Part shown: in pieces, positions 1 through 8,320 of the stretch
How positions within the stretch are numbered: position 1 is the stretch's first letter
Layout: every line of letters starts with the position of its first letter
Source: Candidatus Nitrotoga sp. SPKER
GTDB taxonomy: Bacteria; Pseudomonadota; Gammaproteobacteria; Burkholderiales; Gallionellaceae
Assembly (NCBI GenBank): GCA_003402285.1
Contig: QFXG01000026.1
Coordinates: forward strand, 1-64,000
Length of the DNA stretch: 64,000 nucleotides
Direction of reading: 5' to 3'
Translations under genes and position numbers: made by a program
Notes under the pieces: model-generated
What the model was told of the DNA's origin: nothing
Seen by the model: only the letters and a program-made list of their open reading frames with translations
Databases searched by the model: none

Positions 1-344
1 CGGCTTATCCTGTACATGTTGCAGCTCCGGTTTGTGAGTTGGCGCTCAGGGGTATATCTCCTATTACCAGATGCTGCAACACCTTTATGCCTATCGGCTC
101 AATTTATTCCGGACAGCAGTGCGCTTTCGCGGGAACGACGATTGTGAATTAATCAGTATTTCCCTAAATCTCTAATGAAAAATCCGCGTCGCTTAATCAT
201 TACGCAAAAATACTCGTTATAGTATTCGATACTATGAAGATGACTTGTAACTCTACTCGACTGAGTTGCGATTTAATTAGAGAACAAATTTGCCGCGATC
301 AAATTAGCGAAGCAACCGTTCACCAACTTAACTTACACGACGAT
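1..344. other. left-edge non-coding stretch upstream of rpoH
   Basis: I see no recognisable gene here. One plus-strand frame is open from the window edge to a stop near 147 and another to about 150, but neither translation resembles a known protein, so a gene tail running in from the left is possible and unproven. A 17-nt palindrome (ATAGTAT-TCG-ATACTAT) lies at 219-235 and could be an operator. The cell-division genes ftsE/ftsX, often found before rpoH in proteobacteria, are not visible. Confidence 0.4.
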
Positions 345-371
345 TTGGCACTCGACAGCATTGAGTGCTAA
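345..371 (+). promoter_or_regulatory. CIRCE operator (HrcA repressor site) of rpoH
   Basis: The sequence TTGGCACTC, nine intervening bases, then GAGTGCTAA matches the CIRCE consensus (TTAGCACTC-N9-GAGTGCTAA) at 17 of 18 arm positions with exactly the canonical spacing. CIRCE is the binding site of the heat-shock repressor HrcA. Its position inside the promoter of the heat-shock sigma factor gene implies that HrcA represses rpoH and that heat stress relieves this. The match is read directly; the regulatory role is inferred from the known HrcA/CIRCE system. Confidence 0.88.
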
Positions 372-374
372 AAT
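345..374 (+). promoter_or_regulatory. sigma70-type promoter of rpoH embedded in CIRCE
   Basis: A -35 box TTGGCA (345-350) and an extended -10 element TGC-TAAAAT (366-374, hexamer 369-374) are separated by 18 nt. Both hexamers match consensus at 5 of 6 positions. Transcription would start near 381, leaving a leader of about 16 nt that holds the ribosome-binding sequence AGAGGA (384-389). The two arms of the CIRCE palindrome cover the -35 and -10 boxes, so bound HrcA would block RNA polymerase directly. Confidence 0.65.
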
Positions 375-396
375 CCACCTTTTAGAGGATATGACT

Positions 397-1257
397 ATGA
401 ATCAAACTTTAGCATTGCCGACACCCTTAACAGTAGGTAGCTTAGACCAATATATACAGGCCGTGAATCGTTTCCCGTTGCTTACCCAAGACGAGGAACT
501 AAGCTTAGCAATCCGCTTCAACCGCGATAATGACTTAGAATCGGCACGCCAGCTTATCGTCTCGCACTTACGTGTCGTAGTCAGTGTAGCGCGCGGCTAT
601 GCTGGTTATGGCCTACCACAAGCAGATTTAATCCAAGAGGGCAATATCGGTTTGATGAAAGCAGTCAAACGCTACGACCCAGATCATGGTGTGCGGTTGG
701 TATCATTCGCTCTGCATTGGATACGCGCTGAGATGCATGAATATATTTTGCGCAACTGGCGCCTTGTCAAGATTGCCACCACGAAAGCCCAACGCAAACT
801 ATTCTTTAATTTGCGTAGCATGAAACAGGGATTAGGATCGCTCAAACCACAAGAAGCAAGTGCAATTGGTCAGCAACTAAAGGTCAGTACAAGCGAAGTA
901 TTAGAGATGGAAGCCCGTTTCAATGGTCATGAAGTAGCGCTAGAACCAGTTACAAACGAGGAAGATGATACTAACTATGCGCCTATCACCTACCTGGCGT
1001 CTGCTGCGGATAGTGAACCATCTTGCGTCCTTGAGCACAAACAACTTGAAATGCAGCAAAGCACGGGCTTAACACGTGCGCTGGCGAGCTTGGACGAACG
1101 CAGTCGTCGCATCATTGAAGCCCGTTGGCTTCGCGAAGACAACACTGTTACGCTACACGATCTCGCAAATGAGTTTGGCGTATCAGCCGAACGCATACGC
1201 CAAATTGAGCAGAAAGCCATGGCGAAAATGCAAGAAACAATGCTGTCCGCTATTTAA
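397..1257 (+). CDS. rpoH: RNA polymerase sigma-32 (heat-shock sigma factor)
   Basis: This is the alternative sigma factor that directs RNA polymerase to heat-shock promoters. The 286-aa product matches the usual family length of about 284. Region 2 is strongly conserved (QADLIQEGNIGLMKAV, about residues 75-90), the RpoH-specific box QRKLFFNLR is at 132-140, and the region 4 helix-turn-helix (SAERIRQIEQKAM) is near the C terminus. The frame is open from a TTG at 361, but that codon lies inside the promoter/CIRCE element. ATG 397 is chosen over ATG 391 because AGAGGA (384-389) sits 7 nt upstream of it, against 1 nt for 391. The gene stands alone on its strand. CIRCE control, and possibly leader structure, suggests HrcA repression in addition to the usual post-translational control of sigma-32. 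Confidence 0.96.
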   Translation: MNQTLALPTPLTVGSLDQYIQAVNRFPLLTQDEELSLAIRFNRDNDLESARQLIVSHLRVVVSVARGYAGYGLPQADLIQEGNIGLMKAVKRYDPDHGVRLVSFALHWIRAEMHEYILRNWRLVKIATTKAQRKLFFNLRSMKQGLGSLKPQEASAIGQQLKVSTSEVLEMEARFNGHEVALEPVTNEEDDTNYAPITYLASAADSEPSCVLEHKQLEMQQSTGLTRALASLDERSRRIIEARWLREDNTVTLHDLANEFGVSAERIRQIEQKAMAKMQETMLSAI

Positions 1258-1266
1258 CTAATCTTT

Positions 1267-1284
1267 GAAACTTGAATAAGTTTC
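1267..1284 (+). terminator. weak candidate terminator hairpin after rpoH
   Basis: A perfect 7-bp AT-rich stem (GAAACTT/AAGTTTC) with loop GAAT lies 9 nt after the rpoH stop. It is followed only by TTGC rather than a real T-run, so termination is uncertain. Confidence 0.3.
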
Positions 1285-1414
1285 TTGCAACACAGCGCAG
1301 GTAAAAATGGTAATCGTTATTCGTAATGCAAATTAGATCACGATTATTGCCGCACTAAATTACGTGCAAGAGTTAGCTTAGGGCAGAAGAAACATTAGGA
1401 AACTAGGCTTTTAT

Positions 1415-2032
1415 TTATTTCTTGACGCTTCCATTCAGCTCACGAAAGCGCATCTTGTCCGCTTCATAACTCGCTTTAACCGAAGCTGATTTTTCTTGAG
1501 CCTTAACCAAGTCTAATTGCAATTTAGCTAATTTATTCTCTCCCTCAGTAATGTCAGTTTGCAATGAAACAGGAAGCTTTTTGCCTACGCGCTTTATCCC
1601 TTCAGCTTCCTGCTGATAATTTGTCAAGCTCTCCCGGGCTGCTCTTTGCAGTGACTGTATGCTACTGATAAGTGATTCTACTTGACGCAAGTTGCGATCG
1701 CGAGCCAGATCAATTTCCTTCTCATTACTAAAAGTGTTCAATAACGCTTTGTCTTTGCGACTTAATTCCATCTTCGCTTCATTATCAATACGTTTCTTAG
1801 TCTCATCTTCCACATTGGCGCGCCGCCCCGCATCATTTATTTCTTCGTTTCGTTTAATTAAATGTCCTTTATCATTTAATAACACATTACTTTTGTTGAT
1901 ATATTCTGGTGGAATGACTTCGCCATAATGGGTTACACCCTTATCGTCCACCCATTTATATAGCTTTGCTTCAACTGTTGTACTAAAGGCGGCTGCAATC
2001 AACATCAGGTATGCACTAGAAATTTTCATCAT
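1415..2032 (-). CDS. secreted DUF4124 domain protein with coiled coil
   Basis: A 205-aa protein of unknown function. The N terminus is a signal peptide (hydrophobic core [10 protein letters not shown], likely cut after VEA near residue 22). It is followed at once by the DUF4124 motif [16 protein letters not shown], a short periplasmic domain common in gamma- and betaproteobacteria. The rest is rich in Lys/Glu and predicted to be helical or coiled coil. The start ATG overlaps the pyrE stop (ATGA), so the gene is translationally coupled to pyrE. There is no obvious functional link to pyrimidine synthesis. The domain call is firm; the role is unknown. Confidence 0.85.
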   Translation of the reverse strand: MMKISSAYLMLIAAAFSTTVEAKLYKWVDDKGVTHYGEVIPPEYINKSNVLLNDKGHLIKRNEEINDAGRRANVEDETKKRIDNEAKMELSRKDKALLNTFSNEKEIDLARDRNLRQVESLISSIQSLQRAARESLTNYQQEAEGIKRVGKKLPVSLQTDITEGENKLAKLQLDLVKAQEKSASVKASYEADKMRFRELNGSVKK

Positions 2033-2694
2033 TTATGTTCTATTCCATAACGATCACGGTAGGATTGTACTGCTTGCAGATTCTGCACCATTGCGGGATT
2101 ATCCTGCAAATAACCAAGTAAATCGTTCAGTGTAGCAATTGGCACCACCGGAATATCATAGTTACGCTGAACTTCCTGTGCTGCAGAAAGCCCAGCTCCA
2201 TTCCGCTCTGTGTGTTGTCCCAACTCCATACGATCCAACGCAATAACCACGCCGCAGGGCGTCGCGCCCGCTGCACGGATCAAGGCTATGGATTCTCGTA
2301 CCGAGGTACCCGCAGAAATAACATCATCAATAATCAGCACACGTCCTTGTAATGCCGCCCCCACCGTGCTACCACCTTCACCATGGTCTTTGGCCTCCTT
2401 GCGGTTAAAGCAGTACGGTACATTACGGTCTTTTTCTGCTAGAGCTATGGCCGTTCCTGCGGCAAGTGGAATACCTTTATAAGCAGGGCCGTACAACATA
2501 TCGAACGGGATTTTTGAGAACAGAATGGCTTGCGCATAAAATTCCGTAAGCTGTTTCAACGATCCACCATCGTTGAATAGACCCGCATTAAAGAAATAGG
2601 GCGATAAGCGACCAGCCTTGGTTTTAAATTCACCAAAACACAATACTTCTTGCTTAATGGCAAAACGGATGAAATCCTGGCGAAAATTTAACAT
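2029..2694 (-). CDS. pyrE: orotate phosphoribosyltransferase
   Basis: Converts orotate and PRPP to orotidine 5'-phosphate in de novo pyrimidine synthesis, in the cytoplasm as a dimer. The product is 221 aa (family about 213). It has the N-terminal FGEF...SGR-like segment with [14 protein letters not shown], the catalytic lysine loop [13 protein letters not shown], and the PRPP-binding signature [13 protein letters not shown] at about residues 119-131. It is divergent from the exonuclease III gene across a 67-bp gap that must hold both promoters, and it overlaps the downstream DUF4124 gene by 4 nt. Confidence 0.97.
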   Translation of the reverse strand: MLNFRQDFIRFAIKQEVLCFGEFKTKAGRLSPYFFNAGLFNDGGSLKQLTEFYAQAILFSKIPFDMLYGPAYKGIPLAAGTAIALAEKDRNVPYCFNRKEAKDHGEGGSTVGAALQGRVLIIDDVISAGTSVRESIALIRAAGATPCGVVIALDRMELGQHTERNGAGLSAAQEVQRNYDIPVVPIATLNDLLGYLQDNPAMVQNLQAVQSYRDRYGIEHK

Positions 2695-2761
2695 AGCAGA
2701 TAGATCAAAAATTTAGACGTACCGCCATTATAATTACAAGCTTTGCCTATGGAGAACTTTA

Positions 2762-3553
2762 GTGCGCGTTATCAGCATTAACCTTAATGGAATTCGTTCT
2801 GCCTGTAGCAAAGGATTATTGCCATGGCTGGCTCAGCAAGATGCTGACATTGTCTGTATGCAGGAACTCAAAGCGCAAGCCACTGACATGGCATCTCAAA
2901 TGTTAGCCCCATCCGGTTACCACGGCTATTTTCACTATGCCGAAAAAAAGGGTTATAGCGGCGTAGGCATCTATTGCAAACAAAAACCACAAACAGTAAT
3001 AGAAGGGCTGGGCATACCTGAATTCGACAACGAAGGACGTTATATTGAAACGCGATTCGATAACCTTAGCGTCGTGTCGCTCTATCTTCCCTCCGGCTCG
3101 AGCGGTGAAGAACGTCAGACGGTGAAATCCAAGTTTATGGCCGCCTTCATGCCGCATCTGCGTGAACTTCACGCCAGTGGACGTGAAGTGCTGCTATGCG
3201 GCGATTGGAATGTGGCTCATACCGAAAAAGATTTAAAAAACTGGCGCGGCAACCGCAAGAATTCCGGCTTTTTGCCAGAAGAACGTGCCTGGCTTACAGA
3301 GCTATTTGATGACGTTGGGTTCGTAGACGTGTTCCGTCACCTGCATCCCGAATTGGAAGCTTACACATGGTGGTCAAATCGCGGCCAGGCTTGGGCAAAA
3401 AACGTGGGTTGGCGTATTGACTACCATATTGCCACGCCGGGTATTGCACGGTCCGCGCGATCAGCCAGTATCTATATGGAACAGCGCTTTAGTGACCACG
3501 CACCGCTGACGGTAGATTATGATATTAATCTTAGGGCAAACGTGCCTCCTTAA
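2762..3553 (+). CDS. xth: exodeoxyribonuclease III / AP endonuclease
   Basis: A Mg-dependent 3'-5' exonuclease and AP endonuclease of base-excision repair. The 263-aa protein shows the full exonuclease-endonuclease-phosphatase signature: CMQELKA (metal-binding Glu), CGDWNVAH (Asp and Asn of the active site), WRIDYHIAT (Asp) and SDHAPL (terminal Asp-His pair). The start is GTG at 2762, supported by GGAGAA about 8 nt upstream. No other start gives the conserved MRVISINLNGIRSA terminus. It is monocistronic and divergent from pyrE. Confidence 0.95.
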   Translation: MRVISINLNGIRSACSKGLLPWLAQQDADIVCMQELKAQATDMASQMLAPSGYHGYFHYAEKKGYSGVGIYCKQKPQTVIEGLGIPEFDNEGRYIETRFDNLSVVSLYLPSGSSGEERQTVKSKFMAAFMPHLRELHASGREVLLCGDWNVAHTEKDLKNWRGNRKNSGFLPEERAWLTELFDDVGFVDVFRHLHPELEAYTWWSNRGQAWAKNVGWRIDYHIATPGIARSARSASIYMEQRFSDHAPLTVDYDINLRANVPP

Positions 3554-3809
3554 ATTATTTCATGAACAATTGATACAAAAGATATTTGCACCTTTAGTAT
3601 CAACCGTAGGCTCACTCGAAGTTGTTTTAAAGAAATTAGAACGTCCATGTTAAAATCAGAAGTTGTGTCACATCATGAACAGCATACGATGTGTAAATTA
3701 AAAAAACACATTGATATAAATATAAATAAATTCTGAATTTGTCATTCTCACCTTCACGAGTACAAAGGAATTTTCGAGGCCTCGTTAATAAGAACATCGT
3801 CGGATCAAG
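3554..3809. other. AT-rich intergenic region before the ccm block
   Basis: About 256 bp between xth and the ccm genes, markedly AT-rich (A-runs around 3698-3730). I find no confident gene. A 29-codon frame (3647-3736) is open but has no recognisable content. The region probably holds the ccmF promoter, which I cannot pinpoint. Confidence 0.4.
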
Positions 3810-3953
3810 ATGGGCAAGATGAAAGAATTGGAGAACAAATTGAAGAAGTTGGAAAAAGTAAAACCTATGAACACACTACCAACGGGCAAAACTACATTCA
3901 TCACATGGATAGCGATTGGTTGCCTCTATAGCGGGCAAGGGACAGAAAAATGA
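3810..3953 (+). CDS. possible small ORF translationally coupled to ccmF
   Basis: A 47-codon frame from ATG 3810 ends in TGA at 3951-3953, overlapping the ccmF ATG at 3950 as ATGA. The predicted peptide begins with a charged helix (MGKMKELENKLKKLEK) and has a hydrophobic patch (TTFITWIAIGCLY) near its end. It is too short and unfamiliar to assign. It does not look like CcmD or CcmE, which usually lie near ccmF. The case for it is only the stop/start overlap and the low chance of such phasing, so it could equally be leader sequence. Confidence 0.3.
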   Translation: MGKMKELENKLKKLEKVKPMNTLPTGKTTFITWIAIGCLYSGQGTEK

Positions 3954-5902
3954 TACCTGAGATCGGTAATTTTTCCCTCATGCTGGCGCTCGTGCTGGCG
4001 CTAATACTGGGCATACTACCTATAACGGGCAGCTTGCGCGGTAATCGGCAACTGATGGCGCTCGCCCGCCCGGTAGCTCGCGGCCAACTAGCCTTCATTG
4101 TTATCGCCTTCGGTTGTCTCATGTACACCTTTGTTACCAATGATTTCTCGGTTAAATACGTTGCCGCCCATTCCAACTCACTGTTGCCGGTTCAATACCG
4201 CATCGCTGCAGTGTGGGGCGGGCATGAAGGCTCACTACTTTTATGGATGCTGATGCTCGGCGGGTGGATGCTGGCGGTAACGATCTTCAGCAAGCGTTTG
4301 CCGGAAGAGATGCTGGCACGCGTACTAGGCGTGATGGGGCTAATCAGTGTGGGCTTCCTCTCGTTCACGCTATTTACCTCCAACCCTTTTGAGCGCCTGC
4401 TACCGGCAGCAATGGATGGCCGCGACCTAAATCCTTTGTTACAAGATCCCGGCATGATATTCCACCCACCCTTACTATATATGGGTTACGTAGGTTTCTC
4501 GGTGGCCTTTTCTTTCGCCATCGCGGCATTGATCGGCGGCAAACTTGATGCCACTTGGGCGCGCTGGTCACGGCCATGGACCACTGTAGCCTGGATGTTT
4601 CTTACACTGGGTATCATGCTCGGTAGCTGGTGGGCGTATTATGAGCTGGGCTGGGGCGGCTGGTGGTTTTGGGATCCAGTCGAAAATGCTTCGTTCATGC
4701 CTTGGCTGGTGGGCACTGCACTAATCCACTCCCTAGCAGTAACAGAAAAACGCGGTGCATTCAAAAACTGGACCGTACTGCTAGCTATTGTCGCTTTCTC
4801 TTTAAGCCTGCTCGGAACCTTTCTTGTACGTTCCGGCGTACTGACCTCCGTACATTCTTTTGCTGCAGATCCGGCGCGCGGACTTTTCATTTTGGCATTT
4901 TTGAGTATTGTGGTCGGTTGTTCGCTTATGCTATTTGCGTGGCGCGCACCGAAAGTGGGGCTGGGCAGCGGCTTCGGATTAATTTCACGTGAGTCGATGC
5001 TACTTTTGAACAATGTACTACTGGTCGCCGCCGCTGGTGCAGTATTCCTTGGCACACTCTACCCTTTATTTTTAGATGCATTGAATCTGGGTAAAATTTC
5101 AGTCGGACCACCTTATTTTGAAGCTGTATTTGCACCGATCATGGCAATTGCCGTTTTCTTGATGGGCATCGGACCACGTACACCATGGCAACAAGCCAAC
5201 CTGGCAACAGTATTGAAGCATCTATTGCCGTGGTTTATCGTCAGTGTGGCCTTAGGCATACTTGTACCATCCTGGTTCGGACACTGGACGGCGCCAGTGG
5301 TAGCCGGGACGTCTCTGGGAATGTGGGCATTACTCACAAGCATGGCCTACTTGGTCAATCGAGTACGAGGATCCAGTAGTGGAAGCACTGGGGCAACACT
5401 GCGCAGCACGTCTCGTTCTACTTATGGCATGCTGCTTGCCCACGCTGGAATTGGCGTCTTCATTCTCGGCGTGACTTTGGTCAAGGGTTATGAAACCAGC
5501 AGTGAAATGCGTCTGCGTGTAGGTGATGTAACCACGCTGGATGGATACGCCTTTCGCTTACTTGCCATGGAAAACATGAAAGGGCCAAATTACAGCGGAA
5601 TTCGTGGCACACTGGAGGTCACTCTGGATGGAGCAAAAATAGATACGCTTTACCCTGAAAAGCGCCTTTATACCATGCAGGATTCAGCCATGACTGAAGG
5701 AGCTATTTACACAAGCGTGTTCCGTGACCTTTATGTTGCGCTTGGAGAGCAAGTCAGTAGGGATGAGTGGGTTATGCGCATCCAGCATAAACCGATGGTT
5801 AACTGGATCTGGGGGGGCTGCTTAATCATGGCGTTTGGCGGCTTGCTGGCAGTAAGCGATCGTCGCTATCGCCTGCCATTAAAGTCAACCACTCAACGCT
5901 GA
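3950..5902 (+). CDS. ccmF: cytochrome c haem lyase subunit CcmF
   Basis: Large inner-membrane subunit of the system I haem lyase, which receives haem from CcmE and attaches it to apocytochrome c in the periplasm. The 650-aa protein has many transmembrane helices starting at about residue 8. The tryptophan-rich haem-handling WWD motif (GWGGWWFWDPVENA) is at about 234-247. Conserved histidines lie in SVKYVAAHSN (about 74) and IFHPPLLYMGY (about 172). It heads a tight ccmF-G-H-I run. The upstream ccmABCDE genes are not adjacent here, so the ccm set is split in this genome. Confidence 0.97.
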   Translation: MIPEIGNFSLMLALVLALILGILPITGSLRGNRQLMALARPVARGQLAFIVIAFGCLMYTFVTNDFSVKYVAAHSNSLLPVQYRIAAVWGGHEGSLLLWMLMLGGWMLAVTIFSKRLPEEMLARVLGVMGLISVGFLSFTLFTSNPFERLLPAAMDGRDLNPLLQDPGMIFHPPLLYMGYVGFSVAFSFAIAALIGGKLDATWARWSRPWTTVAWMFLTLGIMLGSWWAYYELGWGGWWFWDPVENASFMPWLVGTALIHSLAVTEKRGAFKNWTVLLAIVAFSLSLLGTFLVRSGVLTSVHSFAADPARGLFILAFLSIVVGCSLMLFAWRAPKVGLGSGFGLISRESMLLLNNVLLVAAAGAVFLGTLYPLFLDALNLGKISVGPPYFEAVFAPIMAIAVFLMGIGPRTPWQQANLATVLKHLLPWFIVSVALGILVPSWFGHWTAPVVAGTSLGMWALLTSMAYLVNRVRGSSSGSTGATLRSTSRSTYGMLLAHAGIGVFILGVTLVKGYETSSEMRLRVGDVTTLDGYAFRLLAMENMKGPNYSGIRGTLEVTLDGAKIDTLYPEKRLYTMQDSAMTEGAIYTSVFRDLYVALGEQVSRDEWVMRIQHKPMVNWIWGGCLIMAFGGLLAVSDRRYRLPLKSTTQR

Positions 5903-5913
5903 AAGGGTATCCG

Positions 5914-6441
5914 ATGAACCGCTTTCTTCTTCCTCTTGGGGCTTTTATTGTTCTCGTTATTTTCTTGTGGATTGGACTCACACTCAATCCCAGGGAAGTT
6001 CCATCGCCCTTGATCAACAAGGTAGCACCGACATTCCGGCTACCACAACTTCACGACGCCGCTAAAACTATTGGGCCAGAGGACTTACGTGGCAAGGTTT
6101 GGTTGCTTAATGTTTGGGCCTCGTGGTGTGTGACTTGCCGCCAGGAGCATCCTCTATTGGTAGAGTTGGGACGGCAAAATCTGGTGCCGATTTATGGGCT
6201 GAATTACAAGGATAATCGCGATGACGGCCTGACTTTATTAAGAAATTCGGGTGATCCCTACACCCTGTCAGCTTACGACCGAGAAGGCAACGTTGGCATC
6301 GATTGGGGCGTCTATGGTGTTCCGGAAACATTCGTTATCGACAAATCAGGTCTTATCCGCCACAAATTTATCGGGGCACTCACGCCTGAACTCATACAGA
6401 ACAAACTAATTCCTCTCGTTAAGGAGTTGAACGGTGCTTAG
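5914..6441 (+). CDS. ccmG: thiol:disulfide interchange protein CcmG/DsbE
   Basis: A membrane-anchored periplasmic thioredoxin-like protein that reduces the CXXCH cysteines of apocytochrome c, or passes electrons to CcmH, so that haem can be attached. The 175-aa sequence has an N-terminal signal anchor (residues 4-22), a thioredoxin fold, and the redox motif WASWCVTC with cysteines at 72 and 75. The cis-proline loop YGVPETFVID follows later. It starts 11 nt after ccmF and overlaps ccmH by 8 nt, consistent with a single operon. Confidence 0.95.
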   Translation: MNRFLLPLGAFIVLVIFLWIGLTLNPREVPSPLINKVAPTFRLPQLHDAAKTIGPEDLRGKVWLLNVWASWCVTCRQEHPLLVELGRQNLVPIYGLNYKDNRDDGLTLLRNSGDPYTLSAYDREGNVGIDWGVYGVPETFVIDKSGLIRHKFIGALTPELIQNKLIPLVKELNGA

Positions 6442-6910
6442 CAGATTTCTCTTTCTTGTACTGCTATTTTTAATACCACTGACTCATGCTGATCAAACAG
6501 TAACTAAGAAGGACGATCCTGTACTGGAAAAACGCGTTATGGATCTGTCTGCGCATCTTCGCTGCCTGGTCTGTCAAAATCAAACGATTGCCGATTCCAA
6601 TGCGGAGCTCGCGGTTGACCTCAAAAATCAAGTACGCGAGAAACTACGGCAAGGACAATCAGAGCAAGAAATATTGGATTACATGGTCAAGCGCTATGGT
6701 GAATTCGTTCTGTTCAGCCCATTGGTAAAATCAACCACCTGGTTACTGTGGTTCGGTCCACTTTTACTGCTAGTTGTGGGATTGGGCGTGCTTTTTATTA
6801 TTCTGCGCCAACGCCGCAAAATGATGCAGCAAGCGCCTGCCCTGAGCACAGATGAGCATGTCCGCGCGGCATCACTGTTGTCTGGAAAAGAAGGAGAGGG
6901 GCATTCATGA
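6434..6910 (+). CDS. ccmH: cytochrome c maturation protein CcmH
   Basis: A periplasm-facing thiol-oxidoreductase of the haem lyase complex that handles apocytochrome cysteines. The 158-aa product has a signal peptide (residues 1-19), the signature LRCLVCQNQ with cysteines at about 44 and 47, and one C-terminal transmembrane helix (about 98-120) followed by a basic tail. The start is GTG 6434, preceded by AAGGAG about 8 nt upstream, inside the end of ccmG. The last four bases overlap the ccmI start (ATGA). Confidence 0.94.
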   Translation: MLSRFLFLVLLFLIPLTHADQTVTKKDDPVLEKRVMDLSAHLRCLVCQNQTIADSNAELAVDLKNQVREKLRQGQSEQEILDYMVKRYGEFVLFSPLVKSTTWLLWFGPLLLLVVGLGVLFIILRQRRKMMQQAPALSTDEHVRAASLLSGKEGEGHS

Positions 6911-8163
6911 TAACGTTTTGGCTTATAGTGGGCGCTCTGATTGTTGTTACCTTACTGATTTTGCTGCCACCATTACTTAGACGAGGTAATAGCGCAATAT
7001 CCACTACACCTTCAGAGGTAAATCTGTCTGTTTTTCGTGATCAGTTACGGGAATTAGACGCAGATCTAGCAGCCGGGACACTGAGTGAAGTTCAATATCA
7101 AAACGCGCGAAGAGATCTTGAGAGTCGCGTACTGGAAGATTCCGGCACCACTGAAATCACCACTACACCATCGGCTGTTAGCCGCTGGGGAAATATTTCA
7201 ATCACGGCATTAGTCATTGCAGTTCCTTTATTGGCGATTTCTCTATATTTCATATTGGGTACACCAGCTGGATTAACACCACAAATCCCGACAGCAGCCG
7301 TTGACGAAGCACATCCGGCCACACCTGAACAATTTGAGGCAATGGTTACGTGGCTAGCGGAACGGCTTAAATCAGAACCGGACAACGCCGATGGCTGGGT
7401 GATGCTTGCCCGCTCTTACACCGCCCTCAACCGCTATCAAGATGCTAGTGCCGCTTACACCCGTGCTGTAGCACTGCAACCGAACAACGCTTCTGTGCTG
7501 GCCGATCATGCTGATATGCTGGCCATGCTCCAGCAGACCTTGCAGGGAGAACCAGAAAAAATAATCCAGCAGGCGCTGAAAATCGATCCGGATAACCTTA
7601 AAGCACTGTCCTTAGCGGGCTATGCAGCTTTCGAGCACAAGGACTACCCGGGCGCCATTAAACGATGGCAAAAAATTCTCGATTTGTCGCCAGCAGATTC
7701 TCCTATAGTGGCTTCAGTCAGCGCCAGTATCAATGAAGCACGTAGATTAGCCGGACTACCCCCGGTAGCTGCCGCTCCGGCCGAAAGCAAAGCCTTGACC
7801 CAGTCAAACGTTGCAAAGGGGACAGTGAGTGGAACGGTACGTCTTGATCCTGCCTTCAAAGCGCGAATCGCAGATACCGACACCGTTTTTATTTTCGCCC
7901 GGGCTGCGGAAGGTGGACGCAAACCGCCGTTGGCCGTTTTACGCAAGACAGTAAAAGATCTGCCGTTTGATTTCACGCTGGATGACAGCATGTCGATGAT
8001 GCCAAGCTTGAACTTATCTTCTGTAGCCGATGTTATTGTCGGTGCACGTATATCAAAATCGGGGAATGTAATTGCTAGCCCGAAAGATCTGGAGGGGGTT
8101 TCGAAGCCAGTAAAAATTGGCCAAAAAGACATCGTCATTACCATTGATTCGGAGGTCAAATAA
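6907..8163 (+). CDS. ccmI: cytochrome c biogenesis protein CcmI (TPR apocytochrome chaperone)
   Basis: The apocytochrome c-binding component of the haem lyase. The 418-aa protein has two N-terminal transmembrane helices (about 3-21 and 98-118) flanking a short cytoplasmic loop with the family pattern FRDQLRELDADLAAGTLS. Periplasmic TPR repeats follow (GWVMLARSYTALNRYQDA and later units, about 150-270). The C-terminal domain (about 300-418) is the extension seen in CcmI/CycH. It ends the ccmFGHI run and faces a minus-strand gene across 157 bp in which I see no convincing terminator. Confidence 0.92.
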   Translation: MITFWLIVGALIVVTLLILLPPLLRRGNSAISTTPSEVNLSVFRDQLRELDADLAAGTLSEVQYQNARRDLESRVLEDSGTTEITTTPSAVSRWGNISITALVIAVPLLAISLYFILGTPAGLTPQIPTAAVDEAHPATPEQFEAMVTWLAERLKSEPDNADGWVMLARSYTALNRYQDASAAYTRAVALQPNNASVLADHADMLAMLQQTLQGEPEKIIQQALKIDPDNLKALSLAGYAAFEHKDYPGAIKRWQKILDLSPADSPIVASVSASINEARRLAGLPPVAAAPAESKALTQSNVAKGTVSGTVRLDPAFKARIADTDTVFIFARAAEGGRKPPLAVLRKTVKDLPFDFTLDDSMSMMPSLNLSSVADVIVGARISKSGNVIASPKDLEGVSKPVKIGQKDIVITIDSEVK

Positions 8164-8320
8164 ACGGGGCACTTACTCCAATTGATGGGGTTTTATTTTG
8201 CAAGAAACTCATACTCTATAGATCAATTTTTGCAAATTCCGCATTGTTTGAACACCACGAAAAGCTGATAAATACGCACCCTTTACCGGGGTTGCTCAAG
8301 AACAGCTACCTTAAAAATAT

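Noticed and set aside
219-235. 17-nt palindrome ATAGTAT-TCG-ATACTAT as an operator
   Set aside because: It is a perfect palindrome but matches no regulator consensus I know and lies about 130 nt before the rpoH promoter, so it is recorded only as part of the left-edge region.
361-396. TTG 361 as the rpoH start
   Set aside because: It lies inside the CIRCE/promoter element upstream of the predicted transcript start. ATG 397 has a properly spaced Shine-Dalgarno.
3647-3736. 29-codon frame upstream of ccmF
   Set aside because: It is short and AT-rich, with no ribosome-binding sequence and no recognisable peptide.
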